From NCBI GenBank assembly GCA_964470375.1, contig CAYYCP010000006.1, forward strand, positions 1-64,000: a DNA stretch of 64,000 bases. The letters run 5' to 3'. Under the pieces are notes generated by a model that did not search any database, was not told the DNA's origin, and worked only from the letters and a program-made list of their open reading frames with translations. This document shows positions 47,856 through 56,356 of this stretch, piece after piece (position 1 is the stretch's first letter; each line of letters opens with the position of its first letter). Made by a program: the position numbers and the translations under genes. The stretch is from CAYNQK01 sp964470375. Lineage in GTDB: Bacteria; Spirochaetota; Spirochaetia; Treponematales; JBGSOB01.

Positions 47856-49535
47856 GTGAAGGCCGGAGAACGCGGCCTGCCTTGGCACCTGGCAGCCTCC
47901 GCTTCCCTAGGCGCCCTCTCCGCCGTCCTGTTCTGGTCGGCATTCCCCAATCAGTTTTTCCCCGAAGGCCTGGGCTGGACCGCCTTTATCGCCCTAGCCC
48001 CCTTGGCCCTGGCCTTGTCCCAACCGACCTCATCGAGCCTCCAGGCCCGCCTAGGCCCGGTGGCGGCGGGGATCGCCTTCGGCGCCCTCTCCCACGCCCT
48101 CCTTTACCCCTGGGTCGCAGCCTATCATCCCTGGGCGCCCGCCCTCCTCATCGTCCTCAAGGCCCTTGGCTACGGTGTTATCGCGGCCGGCATGGCCCTC
48201 CTCCTCAGGCGCTTTCCCGCCTGGGGCTGGCTGGGCGCGGCCTGCCTCTGGACCGGGACCGAATACGCCCAGGCGAACGGTTTCCTGGCCTTCCCCTATG
48301 CCGTCCTGGGCTACAGCCAATACGCCTGGGCACCCCTGCTGAGGTCGGCGGCTTTGTGGGGTGTCCACGGCGTATCCTTCATCCTAGCCTGCGTCTCCAT
48401 GTCAACCGGCACCATCATGGCCGCCCCGCGGGAGACCATTCTCCGCCCCAGCCGCTGCATGCCTGCACTTGCCGGAACCGGCTGCATCGGCCTCATCCTT
48501 ATCGGCCTGGGAGTCGCCTACTCTCCGGCGAAAACGCACATCCTCGACAAGGATGGCAGGCTCTCCATCCTCCTCCTCCAGGCCGATACGGAGCCGCGCA
48601 GTCAGGGAGCCCGTCCCGCCCGTGAGTACGTCGATCTCCTGAAAGGCATGGTGGAAGCAGACGCCGATGGTCTCCGCGACGCAGACCTGGTGGTCACCCC
48701 TGAGACAGTCTACCCATACCCCCTGGAGCTCGGCCTGGCATCGGACCCGGACTCCGCCGAGGGTTCGGCCGCCCGCGCCCTCATGGACATGATCACCTCT
48801 ACGGGCAAGCCATGGCTCCTGGGCAACGCCTCCATGGGTTTCGCCGAGGGCCGGGGAGGGAGACTCGAGCCCCTGGTGCGCAATTCCGTCCTCTACATCG
48901 AGGGCGGAAGGATCTGGGCCTCCTACGACAAGCGCCGCCTGGTCCCCTTCTCCGAAGACTTCCCCTTCCGGGCCGCTTTCCCGCGCCTGCGCTCCGGCCT
49001 GGCCTCCCGGTTCGGCTTCCTCTGGACTCCGGGCGAATCCATGAGCCTCTTCAGCGTGAAAGGCTCCCGCATAGGCACGCCCATCTGCTATGAGGACTGC
49101 TTCGGGGCCGACTGCGCGGACTTCGCTCGAGCCGGGGCCGACCTCCTCCTGTCTGTGGCAAGCGATGCATGGTCGCGCTCGCGGGCGGCCATGAGCCAAC
49201 ACCTGGCTTGCGCGGCTTTCAGGGCCGTTGAGACCGGCCTGCCCCTCCTTCGCGCGACTAATGACGGTCTGAGCTGTCTCATAAGCCCTGAGGGCCGGGT
49301 GTTATCACTCCTGGAACCCTTCCTCCGCGCCTCCGCTCTGTATTCGATCCCAGCGCCTTCCCGCGGATTCAGGCCATATATGGTTCTTGGAGACATGGCC
49401 GCCCTGGCCTCAGCGGCCGCAGCGGTCCTTCTCCTCTCAGTCGCCCTAGCCCCGCCATTGAGGCGTTCATTGACAAGAAATGGAATGTGGTGGAGAATAA
49501 GACGGCATCGAGGCCGGTCCCACACCACGACCTAA
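47856..49535 (+). CDS. lnt: apolipoprotein N-acyltransferase
   Basis: Lnt adds the third acyl chain to lipoproteins at the outer face of the inner membrane. The N-terminal part (about residues 10-220) has about six to seven membrane helices. The nitrilase domain has the catalytic triad Glu283 (VTPETVYPY), Lys359 (SYDKRRLVPF) and Cys411 (TPICYEDCFG). A last membrane segment lies near residue 515. The start is GTG. Its presence fits a cell that makes many lipoproteins, as spirochaetes do. Confidence 0.93.
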   Translation: MKAGERGLPWHLAASASLGALSAVLFWSAFPNQFFPEGLGWTAFIALAPLALALSQPTSSSLQARLGPVAAGIAFGALSHALLYPWVAAYHPWAPALLIVLKALGYGVIAAGMALLLRRFPAWGWLGAACLWTGTEYAQANGFLAFPYAVLGYSQYAWAPLLRSAALWGVHGVSFILACVSMSTGTIMAAPRETILRPSRCMPALAGTGCIGLILIGLGVAYSPAKTHILDKDGRLSILLLQADTEPRSQGARPAREYVDLLKGMVEADADGLRDADLVVTPETVYPYPLELGLASDPDSAEGSAARALMDMITSTGKPWLLGNASMGFAEGRGGRLEPLVRNSVLYIEGGRIWASYDKRRLVPFSEDFPFRAAFPRLRSGLASRFGFLWTPGESMSLFSVKGSRIGTPICYEDCFGADCADFARAGADLLLSVASDAWSRSRAAMSQHLACAAFRAVETGLPLLRATNDGLSCLISPEGRVLSLLEPFLRASALYSIPAPSRGFRPYMVLGDMAALASAAAAVLLLSVALAPPLRRSLTRNGMWWRIRRHRGRSHTTT

Positions 49536-49545
49536 GGAAGAGCGC

Positions 49546-50244
49546 ATGGAACACCGCAAACGGATACTGATCGTCGACGATGAGCTTATTAACCTGGAAT
49601 TCTTCGACGTCATGCTGTCCAAGCTGGGCTTCCAGGTGGCTAAGGCCGAAAACGGTGAGGAAGCCCTCGAGAGCGTGCGCGAGTTCCAGCCCGACCTCAT
49701 CATCCTGGACAATATCATGCCCAAGCTTTCGGGCTGGGAAGTCACCAAGATTCTCAAGACCGACCCCAACTACGCCGCCTATTCCGAGATCCCCATCATC
49801 ATGTTCTCTGCCCTGGACGACGTGAAGGACAAGGTCGAGGGCTTCGACCTGGGCGTGGACGACTACATCACCAAGCCGTACAACTTCTCTGAGGTGCTCG
49901 TGCGCATCCGGGCCCTCCTGCGCACGCGGGACCTGATAAGCCAGCTGGAGCAGCGCGAGACACGCATCGCCCTCACCGAGAAGCTCAACGACGGCCTGGT
50001 CACCTTCGCCGAGAGCCTCAGGCAGCCCATGGAGAGTCTGCTGGCGAAGGCCTCGGCCGTCAAGGACGCTTCCGGCCCGGCCGCTGAGCTGGCCGCCTTA
50101 GCGGCCGCTGAGGCCCGCGGGGTGATCGATCGCCTCAAGGAGCTGGCCAGCACCATCGCCTCGCTCAAGGAAGAGGAGGCCCGGATCCGCGAGAACGAGA
50201 TAGGCATCAAGACGCTCAGGAGTCAGCCGGGCCGCAAGGCCTGA
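49546..50244 (+). CDS. response regulator with coiled-coil output
   Basis: This 232-residue protein has a complete receiver domain (1-125): Asp11 and Asp12, phospho-acceptor Asp55 (LIILDNIMP), Ser88 and Lys110 (YITKPYN). The C-terminal 100 residues are a charged coiled coil (LIEQLEQRETRIALTEKLNDGL type, ending in IASLKEEEARIRENEIGIKTL) with no DNA-binding or enzymatic motif. Output is therefore probably by protein contact. It is followed by the mini-TPR and bactofilin genes. No histidine kinase lies nearby. Confidence 0.87.
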   Translation: MEHRKRILIVDDELINLEFFDVMLSKLGFQVAKAENGEEALESVREFQPDLIILDNIMPKLSGWEVTKILKTDPNYAAYSEIPIIMFSALDDVKDKVEGFDLGVDDYITKPYNFSEVLVRIRALLRTRDLISQLEQRETRIALTEKLNDGLVTFAESLRQPMESLLAKASAVKDASGPAAELAALAAAEARGVIDRLKELASTIASLKEEEARIRENEIGIKTLRSQPGRKA

Positions 50245-50262
50245 GGGCGCGGAGGTGGCGGG

Positions 50263-50484
50263 ATGATCAGCGAGCAGAAGCGCGCGGTCCTGGAATTCTT
50301 CGCTGAGGGGCGGCGTCATTATAAGCTCATGAATTTCCTGGAAGCCCAGCGGGCCTTCGGCGAAGCCCTCAAGATCGATCCCAACGACGGGCCTTCCAAG
50401 ATATATTACCAGCGCTGCAAACACTACATCGAAAACCCCCCGCCCGAGGACTGGGACGGGGTCTTCGTCATGAAGACCAAGTAG
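50263..50484 (+). CDS. mini-TPR protein
   Basis: This 73-residue protein contains a single TPR-like helical pair (FFAEGRRHYKLMNFLEAQRAFGEALKIDP) and the tail YYQRCKHYIENPPPEDWDG, with VFVMKTK at the end. That tail pattern is familiar from the C-termini of treponemal adenylate/guanylate cyclases, but here it stands alone as a gene. GGAGG precedes the ATG. It lies 18 bases after the response regulator. Confidence 0.7.
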   Translation: MISEQKRAVLEFFAEGRRHYKLMNFLEAQRAFGEALKIDPNDGPSKIYYQRCKHYIENPPPEDWDGVFVMKTK

Positions 50485-50500
50485 GCCCGGAGTAGGATCC

Positions 50501-50905
50501 ATGCCAAGAGACAAGAAGAACTCCCTCCCGGGAGGGCCCCCGCGTACAGTGCTGGGCCGCACCACATCTTTTTCCGGCCGATTGACCTTCGTCGAGTCCC
50601 TCAAGATCGACGGACGTTTCGAGGGCAACATAGATTCCACCGGCTTCCTTTATGTGGAGGAGGGAGCGGAGCTGCACGTGCAGGCCCTCAAGGCCGCCCG
50701 GGTGGTGGTGGCCGGTACCGTCCGCGGCGATATCATAGCCGCGGACTCGGTGGATCTCCTCCCCAGCGCGCGTGTCTACGGCAATATACGCACCCAGAAA
50801 CTACGCATCGCCGACGGGGTCATCTTCGAGGGGCGCTGCGAAATGATCAAGTCCGCGGATTCTTTCAATCCCTTCACCGCCCAGCGCCCTGGCGAGGGCC
50901 CTTGA
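50501..50905 (+). CDS. bactofilin
   Basis: This 134-residue polymer-forming protein has the right-handed beta-helix repeats of bactofilins (TSFSGRLTFVESLKIDGRFEGNI, ARVVVAGTVRGDIIAADSVDLL, ARVYGNIRTQKLRIADGVIFEG) between short disordered ends. Bactofilins build cytoskeletal filaments that organise cell-wall machinery. Neighbouring genes suggest joint regulation with the response regulator and mini-TPR protein, which is inference. Confidence 0.9.
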   Translation: MPRDKKNSLPGGPPRTVLGRTTSFSGRLTFVESLKIDGRFEGNIDSTGFLYVEEGAELHVQALKAARVVVAGTVRGDIIAADSVDLLPSARVYGNIRTQKLRIADGVIFEGRCEMIKSADSFNPFTAQRPGEGP

Positions 50906-51435
50906 GGTTCATGCCCCCCAACTTGTCCGCGCGCCTGGCGGCCGGGCGCCTCCACAGGCTACTCTTGGGCTCGGGACTCCGCCTGGCCTTGGCAGAGTCC
51001 TGCACCGGCGGCCTTATTTCGGCCCTCCTCACCGACCTGCCGGGTTCCAGCGGCTATTTCTGGGGTGGCGCTGTTGTCTACTCCAACCGGGCTAAGTCCA
51101 TCCTTGCCGGGGTCCCGGAGGGCCTGATAGCCTGTCATGGGGCCGTTTCTGAGGAAACTGTGCGGGCCCTCCTCGATGGCATCCTTGAGACCAGCGGGGC
51201 GGATCTCGCCTGCGCCGTCTCAGGCATAGCCGGCCCGGGCGGAGGCAGCCCGGGTAAGCCAGTGGGCACAGTCTACGCCGGAGTCAAAGCTACGGGCGCC
51301 CAGGCCCTTGTGGAACGGCTCTCCCTCAAGGGCGGTCGAAGGGCCGTTCGCCTGCGCAGCGCCGAAGCCGCCCTCCGCATGCTGGCAGACCTTGCAGCCC
51401 TTCGCCTTGACAATTCCGCGGACCGGGGAGTATAG
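50902..51435 (+). CDS. pncC: nicotinamide-nucleotide amidohydrolase (CinA C-terminal domain)
   Basis: This 177-residue enzyme hydrolyses NMN to nicotinic acid mononucleotide. RLALAESCTGGLISALLTDLPGSS is the family signature, with AVVYSNRAKSILAGV and AVSGIAGPGGGSPGKPVGTVY. It is the stand-alone short form lacking the N-terminal MoaB-like domain of CinA. The start is TTG 50902 in a TTGA overlap with the bactofilin stop, or ATG 50911. The promoter of rho lies over its last codons. Confidence 0.92.
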   Translation: MRFMPPNLSARLAAGRLHRLLLGSGLRLALAESCTGGLISALLTDLPGSSGYFWGGAVVYSNRAKSILAGVPEGLIACHGAVSEETVRALLDGILETSGADLACAVSGIAGPGGGSPGKPVGTVYAGVKATGAQALVERLSLKGGRRAVRLRSAEAALRMLADLAALRLDNSADRGV

Positions 51436-51436
51436 T
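51407..51436 (+). promoter_or_regulatory. promoter of rho
   Basis: A perfect TTGACA (51407-51412), an 18-base spacer and TATAGT (51431-51436) overlap the final codons and stop of pncC. Transcription would start near 51443, giving a rho leader of about 120 bases. I see no clear hairpin with a T-run in that leader. Confidence 0.7.
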
Positions 51437-51563
51437 CGCTTATCGGACAATACCGCACCTTTCCTACAATGGCTCCCGCGCATTCACAGCAGATAGATAG
51501 TATGCGCTGTTCGCGCGCGACCATACCCCATACCAAGGCATAGAGCCAAAGAACGGAGAATAG

Positions 51564-53222
51564 ATGGCTGTCATCAGGAGAAAGAGACCAAGCGAGCAGA
51601 ACGGCCAGGAAAAAGCCGATGGCGCCCAGCCGGAAACTTTCGTGCCGGCGGACGACGAGACCGAGCCCGAGGACCTGGCCCTGGAAGCCGAGCCGGCCGA
51701 GGTCGGTGAAAGCGCCGATCGGCCTCCCCAGGGTGAAGATGCGGGCGATGCCCGGGCTGCCCGTTTCAAGGCCAAGAAACGCATCATCCGCATAGAGACC
51801 AAGGCCGATACGGAGCGGGCCGAGCCGGTTGCGTTCGAAACCCGCCGGGAAGAAGGCCGCTCGGATTTCTCGCGTGGATTGGGCGGTTGGAACGGAGCCT
51901 CGCCAAAGCCGGATGAGATCGAAATCCCTTCCTCCTCCGGGCGCTCGCAGCTCTCCATAAATGAGCTCACCAGCATGGGCATGAAGGAGTTGCGCGACTT
52001 GGCCGTGCGCTATGGCATGAGCCACGAGGAAATGATCTCCTTAAAAAAACAAGAGATTATCTTCTCCACCCTCAAGTCCCATACCGAGCGTGGCGGTATC
52101 ATCTACGCCTACGGCTCTCTGGAGATCCTCCCGGACGGCTACGGCTTCCTGCGTAGCCCGCAGAATTCCTATCTGCCCGGTTCGGATGACATCTACATTT
52201 CGCCCAGCCAGATCCGCCTCTTCAATCTCAAGACCGGCGACACAGTCTACGGGCAGATACGCAGCCCCAAGGAGGGTGAACGCTTCTTCGCCATGCTGAG
52301 GGTGGAGAAGGTGAACTTCGACGAGCCCGGGGCGGCCCAGACCCGCATCCCCTTCGAGAACCTCACCCCGCTCTACCCGGACGAGAAGCTCAACCTGGAA
52401 ACCACCACCGAGGAGATATCCACCCGCATCATCAACTTGTTCATGCCCATTGGCAAGGGCCAACGGGCCCTGATCGTGGCTCCCCCGCGCACCGGCAAGA
52501 CCATCCTGATGCAGCGGATCGCCAACGCCATCACCACCAATCAGCCCGAGGTCTACCTCATCGTCCTCCTGATCGATGAACGCCCCGAGGAAGTCACCGA
52601 CATGGAGCGTACGGTCAAGGCCGAGGTCATATCCTCCACCTTCGACGAGCAGGCTACCCGCCACGTGCAGGTGGCCGAGATGGTGCTTGAGAAGGCCAAG
52701 CGCCTGGTGGAGCACAAGCGGGACGTCGTCATCCTACTGGACTCCATAACCCGCCTGGCGCGGGCCTACAACCAAACTGTACCCACCTCCGGCAAGATCC
52801 TGTCCGGCGGTGTGGACTCGAACGCCCTGCACAAGCCCAAGCGTTTCTTCGGTGCTGCCCGCAACATAGAGGAGGGCGGAAGTCTGACAATCATCGCCAC
52901 CGCCCTGATAGAGACCGGCAGCCGCATGGACGAGGTCATCTTCGAGGAATTCAAGGGCACCGGCAACATGGAGATCAACCTAGACCGGCGCCTGTCCGAC
53001 CGGCGCCTCTTCCCGGCCATCTCCATCAAGAAGTCCGGCACGCGCAAGGAAGAGCTCCTCCTCACCGAGGAGGAGCTTCAGAAGATTTGGGTCCTGCGCA
53101 AGGTCATCAACCCCATGGAGGACACTGAGATCATAGAGCTCCTCATTGACAGGATGAAGAAAAGCAAGAATAATGAGGCCTTCCTGCGATCCATGAACTC
53201 CCCCATCGGGGAGGATTCATAG
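51564..53222 (+). CDS. rho: transcription termination factor Rho
   Basis: This 552-residue RNA-dependent hexameric helicase has an N-terminal acidic, disordered stretch (about residues 10-125) that makes it longer than the 420-residue E. coli form. The RNA-binding domain follows (INELTSMGMKELRDLAVRYGM, then GILEILPDGYGFLRS-like sequence, YISPSQIRLFNLKTGD). The motor has APPRTGKTILMQ, LLIDERPEEVTDM and VVILLDSITRLARAYN. Spirochaetal and other Rho proteins often carry such insertions. The start ATG 51564 is preceded by GGAG. Confidence 0.97.
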   Translation: MAVIRRKRPSEQNGQEKADGAQPETFVPADDETEPEDLALEAEPAEVGESADRPPQGEDAGDARAARFKAKKRIIRIETKADTERAEPVAFETRREEGRSDFSRGLGGWNGASPKPDEIEIPSSSGRSQLSINELTSMGMKELRDLAVRYGMSHEEMISLKKQEIIFSTLKSHTERGGIIYAYGSLEILPDGYGFLRSPQNSYLPGSDDIYISPSQIRLFNLKTGDTVYGQIRSPKEGERFFAMLRVEKVNFDEPGAAQTRIPFENLTPLYPDEKLNLETTTEEISTRIINLFMPIGKGQRALIVAPPRTGKTILMQRIANAITTNQPEVYLIVLLIDERPEEVTDMERTVKAEVISSTFDEQATRHVQVAEMVLEKAKRLVEHKRDVVILLDSITRLARAYNQTVPTSGKILSGGVDSNALHKPKRFFGAARNIEEGGSLTIIATALIETGSRMDEVIFEEFKGTGNMEINLDRRLSDRRLFPAISIKKSGTRKEELLLTEEELQKIWVLRKVINPMEDTEIIELLIDRMKKSKNNEAFLRSMNSPIGEDS

Positions 53223-53284
53223 GCATCCGGGGAAACGCCGTCCAGTCGGTATTCTGGCAAGGCTAGAGCGCACGGAGGATAGGG

Positions 53285-53488
53285 ATGAAGAAGGGTATCC
53301 ACCCCAAGTACGAACCCACCACGATCACCTGCGCCTGCGGCAATGTCATTGAGACCCGTTCGACGGTGAAGGACGTGCAAGTGGAAATCTGCTCCGCCTG
53401 CCACCCCTTCTTCACCGGCAAACAAAAGCTCGTTGACACCGCGGGGCGCATCGACCGCTTCCGAAGGAAGTACGGGATCAAGGAATAG
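53285..53488 (+). CDS. rpmE: 50S ribosomal protein L31
   Basis: This 67-residue protein has MKKGIHPKYEPTTITCACGN with the first cysteine pair and ICSACHPFFTGKQKLVD with the second. It is therefore the zinc-binding form of L31. It follows rho by 62 bases with GGAGG upstream and ends in a strong terminator. Confidence 0.96.
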   Translation: MKKGIHPKYEPTTITCACGNVIETRSTVKDVQVEICSACHPFFTGKQKLVDTAGRIDRFRRKYGIKE

Positions 53489-53509
53489 GGACGTACCGCA
53501 TGAGAGACA

Positions 53510-53548
53510 GGGCCGCCGCTCGGCGGCCCTTTTCTTTTTCTTTTTTTC
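53510..53548 (+). terminator. Rho-independent terminator after rpmE
   Basis: A perfect 8-bp stem, GGGCCGCC (53510-53517) with GGCGGCCC (53522-53529), and a 4-base loop are followed by a T-rich run broken only by two C residues. It ends the rho-rpmE unit. Confidence 0.92.
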
Positions 53549-53657
53549 TACAAGCTGACAGCAATAGCCGGCCGGGGTTCTTGGAGCCCGAAAACCTACG
53601 GGGCGGGCCTAGGCTTGAGCCGCGTGGGCAGCGCTCGATCCCCTCTCGGTTCAGGCC

Positions 53658-53676
53658 GGCGGAAGCCGTTTCCGCC
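53658..53676 (-). terminator. hairpin directly after rdgB, possible terminator
   Basis: A perfect 7-bp stem, GGCGGAA with TTCCGCC, and a 5-base loop begin at the base next to the rdgB stop codon on the minus strand. No T-run follows, so intrinsic termination is doubtful; it may protect the 3' end. The rest of the gap 53549-53657 shows nothing I recognise. Confidence 0.35.
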
Positions 53677-54261
53677 TCAAAAGCCCGCTATGAGGCGCAG
53701 CATGGCGGCGGCGGCCTTGCCGCGGTGCGATATTCGGTTTTTTTCCTCCTCAGTCAGCTCGGCCACCGAGAGCCCGCGGCTCTTGACGAGGACGATGGGA
53801 TCGTAGCCGAAGCCCCCCTGCCCTCGCGGCTCCTCCAGGAGCTCTCCCTCCATGGTCTCCTGAACGGCTAAAAAGCGGTCGGGGGAGCTCACCAGCACCA
53901 GGCAACAGACGAAGCGGCAAGAACGGTCCTGCACGCCGCGCATGGCCTCGAGGAGGCGGGCGTTGCGCGCGGATGCCTCCAGGGTCCGTCCATCCAGGGA
54001 GCCGTATCGTGCAGAATGAAGGCCCGGCGCCCCCCCTAGGGCGTCCACGCAGAGTCCGGAATCATCAGCTAAAACCGGCATCCCGCACTGGCGCTGGAGG
54101 GCTTGAGCCTTCTTGAGGGCGTTCTCCAGGAAACTCCGGCCGTCCTCCGTGATGTCGAAGGCTATACCCTCCTCAGAGGGGCTGTGCAGCACGTGGGCGC
54201 CGAAGAGGGCTCGCATTTCCGCGAGCTTGCCGGGATTGCCTGAAGCGAACAGTATATCCAT
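53677..54261 (-). CDS. rdgB: dITP/XTP pyrophosphatase (RdgB/Ham1)
   Basis: This house-cleaning enzyme hydrolyses non-canonical purine triphosphates such as dITP and XTP. The 194-residue product starts MDILFASGNPGKLAEMRALF and has VLADDSGLCVDALGGAPGLHSARY and GFGYDPIV, all family signatures. The upstream open frame (to 54450) lies inside the sigma-like gene and is not part of it. The gene starts 88 bases before the end of that gene, in another frame. Confidence 0.94.
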   Translation of the reverse strand: MDILFASGNPGKLAEMRALFGAHVLHSPSEEGIAFDITEDGRSFLENALKKAQALQRQCGMPVLADDSGLCVDALGGAPGLHSARYGSLDGRTLEASARNARLLEAMRGVQDRSCRFVCCLVLVSSPDRFLAVQETMEGELLEEPRGQGGFGYDPIVLVKSRGLSVAELTEEEKNRISHRGKAAAAMLRLIAGF

Positions 54262-55186
54262 GTCCGGCAGAATACCCGCTCGCCTGGGCTTCGGGCAAGA
54301 TCGGAGCATTCTTGCGCAGGTAGTGCAGGCCTGAATCAACCGTGCCCTTGGGCAGGCCAAGGACCAGGGCCACCTCCTCGTTGGTCGGCTGGGCCTGGAC
54401 GGCGTTGACGCGCTGTCGGGCCCGTCTGAGCCGGGCGCGGTATCGTTCAACCAAGATATCCCACCGGGCCCGCCTCTCAGGATCGCTCTCCTGCTTGGCC
54501 CGCCCCTCGTAGTAGCATAGGCCGGCGTAGAGCTTGTCGCGCACGCGTATATAGGCCTCCTGACGCCGGAGACGTGATTCCGCCATAGACCTCAAGGCTT
54601 CAATCCGTGAGCGCAGGTGGGCCTCTCCCAATCCGGTGATCCCGCCTAGGAGGCATATCTGTGTCTCGTTTAAGGAGAACCCGCACTTGAGAGCCAAGAA
54701 AAGGATGCGCTTGCAGGCCGATTCCAGGGAGGCCGGGCGTCGCGCGTCCACCGAGAGTCCGGCGAGGATCTCCCGGCGATGTGAGTCCTCAAGATGGCCT
54801 TGGCCATGACCGGGAGTCTCATCTGCATCCCATGTCACCTGAGCATCAGCCTCAGACCAGGCGCAGTCGCGGTACTCGGGCCGGGCCAGGATCTCAGAGA
54901 GGCGGAAAGAGCGCTCGCGGGCCTCGATCTCGTCGTTGCGGCGGTGGAAACGCAGGCTGGAAACCATATAGGGCTCGAAGCCACGCTGGCTGGGGCGGTA
55001 CTTATCCACCAGGTTGCCGATGCGGTGGTAAAATCCCGCCAGGTGCTCGAGGGCCTCTTGCCGGTCAGCATAGCCGTAGCGTTCGCGCTTGGCCACCACA
55101 TCGTTGATGATCCTCGAGATGACGGCGGTTCTGCCCGGACCACCGGCCTGAACCCTCAATATGTCCGCTTCGAGACTTTCTTCCAT
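54173..55186 (-). CDS. sigma-factor-like protein, divergent
   Basis: This 337-residue protein starts MEESLEADILRVQAGGPGRT behind a clear AGGAGG. Residues about 25-95 (HLAGFYHRIGNLVDKYRPSQRGFEPYMVSSLRFHRR) recall sigma-70 region 2. The stretch AQPTNEEVALVLGLPKGTVDSGLHYLRKN near residues 285-315 looks like the region 4 helix-turn-helix. The middle is longer and more basic than in standard alternative sigma factors. It could be a distant sigma factor or another RNA polymerase-associated regulator. Its last 88 bases overlap rdgB. Confidence 0.58.
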   Translation of the reverse strand: MEESLEADILRVQAGGPGRTAVISRIINDVVAKRERYGYADRQEALEHLAGFYHRIGNLVDKYRPSQRGFEPYMVSSLRFHRRNDEIEARERSFRLSEILARPEYRDCAWSEADAQVTWDADETPGHGQGHLEDSHRREILAGLSVDARRPASLESACKRILFLALKCGFSLNETQICLLGGITGLGEAHLRSRIEALRSMAESRLRRQEAYIRVRDKLYAGLCYYEGRAKQESDPERRARWDILVERYRARLRRARQRVNAVQAQPTNEEVALVLGLPKGTVDSGLHYLRKNAPILPEAQASGYSAGHGYTVRFRQSRQARGNASPLRRPRAAQPL

Positions 55187-55372
55187 CGTCGCTCCTCCTA
55201 TCATCGTTGGAGCTTCCCATGCATGGATTATGCCAAGCGTTCGCTGTCCGGCGGCCACCACTAGATGCGGTGGAACAAGCAAGACGATGCCCCAATCATG
55301 GTGGTAGGACTGACTGATACGCATCGAGTATGAGGAGGGAATACAACGAAAGTTACGCGCAGGATTTTTTCG

Positions 55373-56356
55373 TTACAGGATGGAGGTGTCCAAGGCGGCG
55401 AAGGCTTTTTCGAATTCAGCCAGCACACGTGCGCGCACATCCTCGATTATACCGGGCATGGACAGGCCGGCCGCGCGCTTGTGCCCTCCGCCGCCCAGGG
55501 CCACGGCCACCTCAGCTACATTGATCCTGTCCTTGGAGCGCAGGCCCACTGTGCAGTTATCCAGGGTCTCCTGACGGATAATAGCGATGGCCTCGCAGCC
55601 GTTGATGGCCTGGATGAGCTGGTAGGCTGCGTCTGAATCCCGGCCCTCCAGCCCGAAACGCTGGCTGTCCTCGAAGGTCTCGTAGGAGAGCATGAGCCGA
55701 CCGCCGAAGTGCGCTTCCAGCCTCATCAGAACCTGGCCCAGAAGAATGCGTGAATCCATACTCTTCCCGCCCTGCATGAGATCAAAGACGGCCTTGGGCG
55801 AGGCACCGGCCCGGGTGAGTGCGGCCGCGGCCAGGAAGGCGCGCTCCGATGTCTCTGTAAGGTGCCGGAAGAAGCCGGTATCGGTGCAGAGCCCGAACAG
55901 GAGGAGGCGGGCTTCTTCCGGCTGTGGCTGGAGACCCATGGCCTGCATGAGCTCCAGAACCAGGAGGGTGGTGGCCGGAGATTCAGGATCGATGTACAGG
56001 GCCTGACCGCGCTGGTCGCCCGAAGCGTGGTGGTCGATGACTGCCAGGGGGTAATCCGCAAGGCCGGCCTCGAGCTCACCGGTCCGCGAGATGTCCGAAC
56101 AATCCAGGAGGATACATGCCAGGCCAGGCCGAACCTCCGGCAGCTTGGCAGCGAAGGAAGCCTCGAATGCCCTCACCTCGGGTCTCTTGAAGGGCCCGGC
56201 CGAGACCGGAAAGACCTCCTTGCCCAGTCGGGCCAAGACGCTGGCCAGGGCCAGCTGGCTGCCCACGCAGTCACCGTCGGGCTCCTTGTGACCGGCTATG
56301 ACGAAGGCGGGATAGGCGTCGATGAAATCCAAGATGTAGCGCGGATCGGGTATCAT
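55373..56356 (-). CDS. nrnA: DHH/DHHA1 phosphoesterase, NrnA-like
   Basis: This 327-residue enzyme has the DHH-family metal sites IAGHKEPDGDCVGSQLA, LLDCSDISR and VIDHHASGD. The DHHA1 substrate-binding motif near the C-terminus is GGGGHKRAAGLSM. NrnA-type members degrade short oligoribonucleotides and 3'-phosphoadenosine phosphate, and some act on cyclic dinucleotides. The start has AGGAG and overlaps the M24 peptidase by 4 bases. The 186-base gap before the sigma-like gene contains an imperfect inverted repeat (CCACC/GGTGG near 55254) but no clear terminator. Confidence 0.87.
   Translation of the reverse strand: MIPDPRYILDFIDAYPAFVIAGHKEPDGDCVGSQLALASVLARLGKEVFPVSAGPFKRPEVRAFEASFAAKLPEVRPGLACILLDCSDISRTGELEAGLADYPLAVIDHHASGDQRGQALYIDPESPATTLLVLELMQAMGLQPQPEEARLLLFGLCTDTGFFRHLTETSERAFLAAAALTRAGASPKAVFDLMQGGKSMDSRILLGQVLMRLEAHFGGRLMLSYETFEDSQRFGLEGRDSDAAYQLIQAINGCEAIAIIRQETLDNCTVGLRSKDRINVAEVAVALGGGGHKRAAGLSMPGIIEDVRARVLAEFEKAFAALDTSIL

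Noticed and set aside
51443..51563. rho leader as a tRNA or structured riboswitch
   Set aside because: No cloverleaf, no known aptamer motif and no clear hairpin with T-run could be found by eye.
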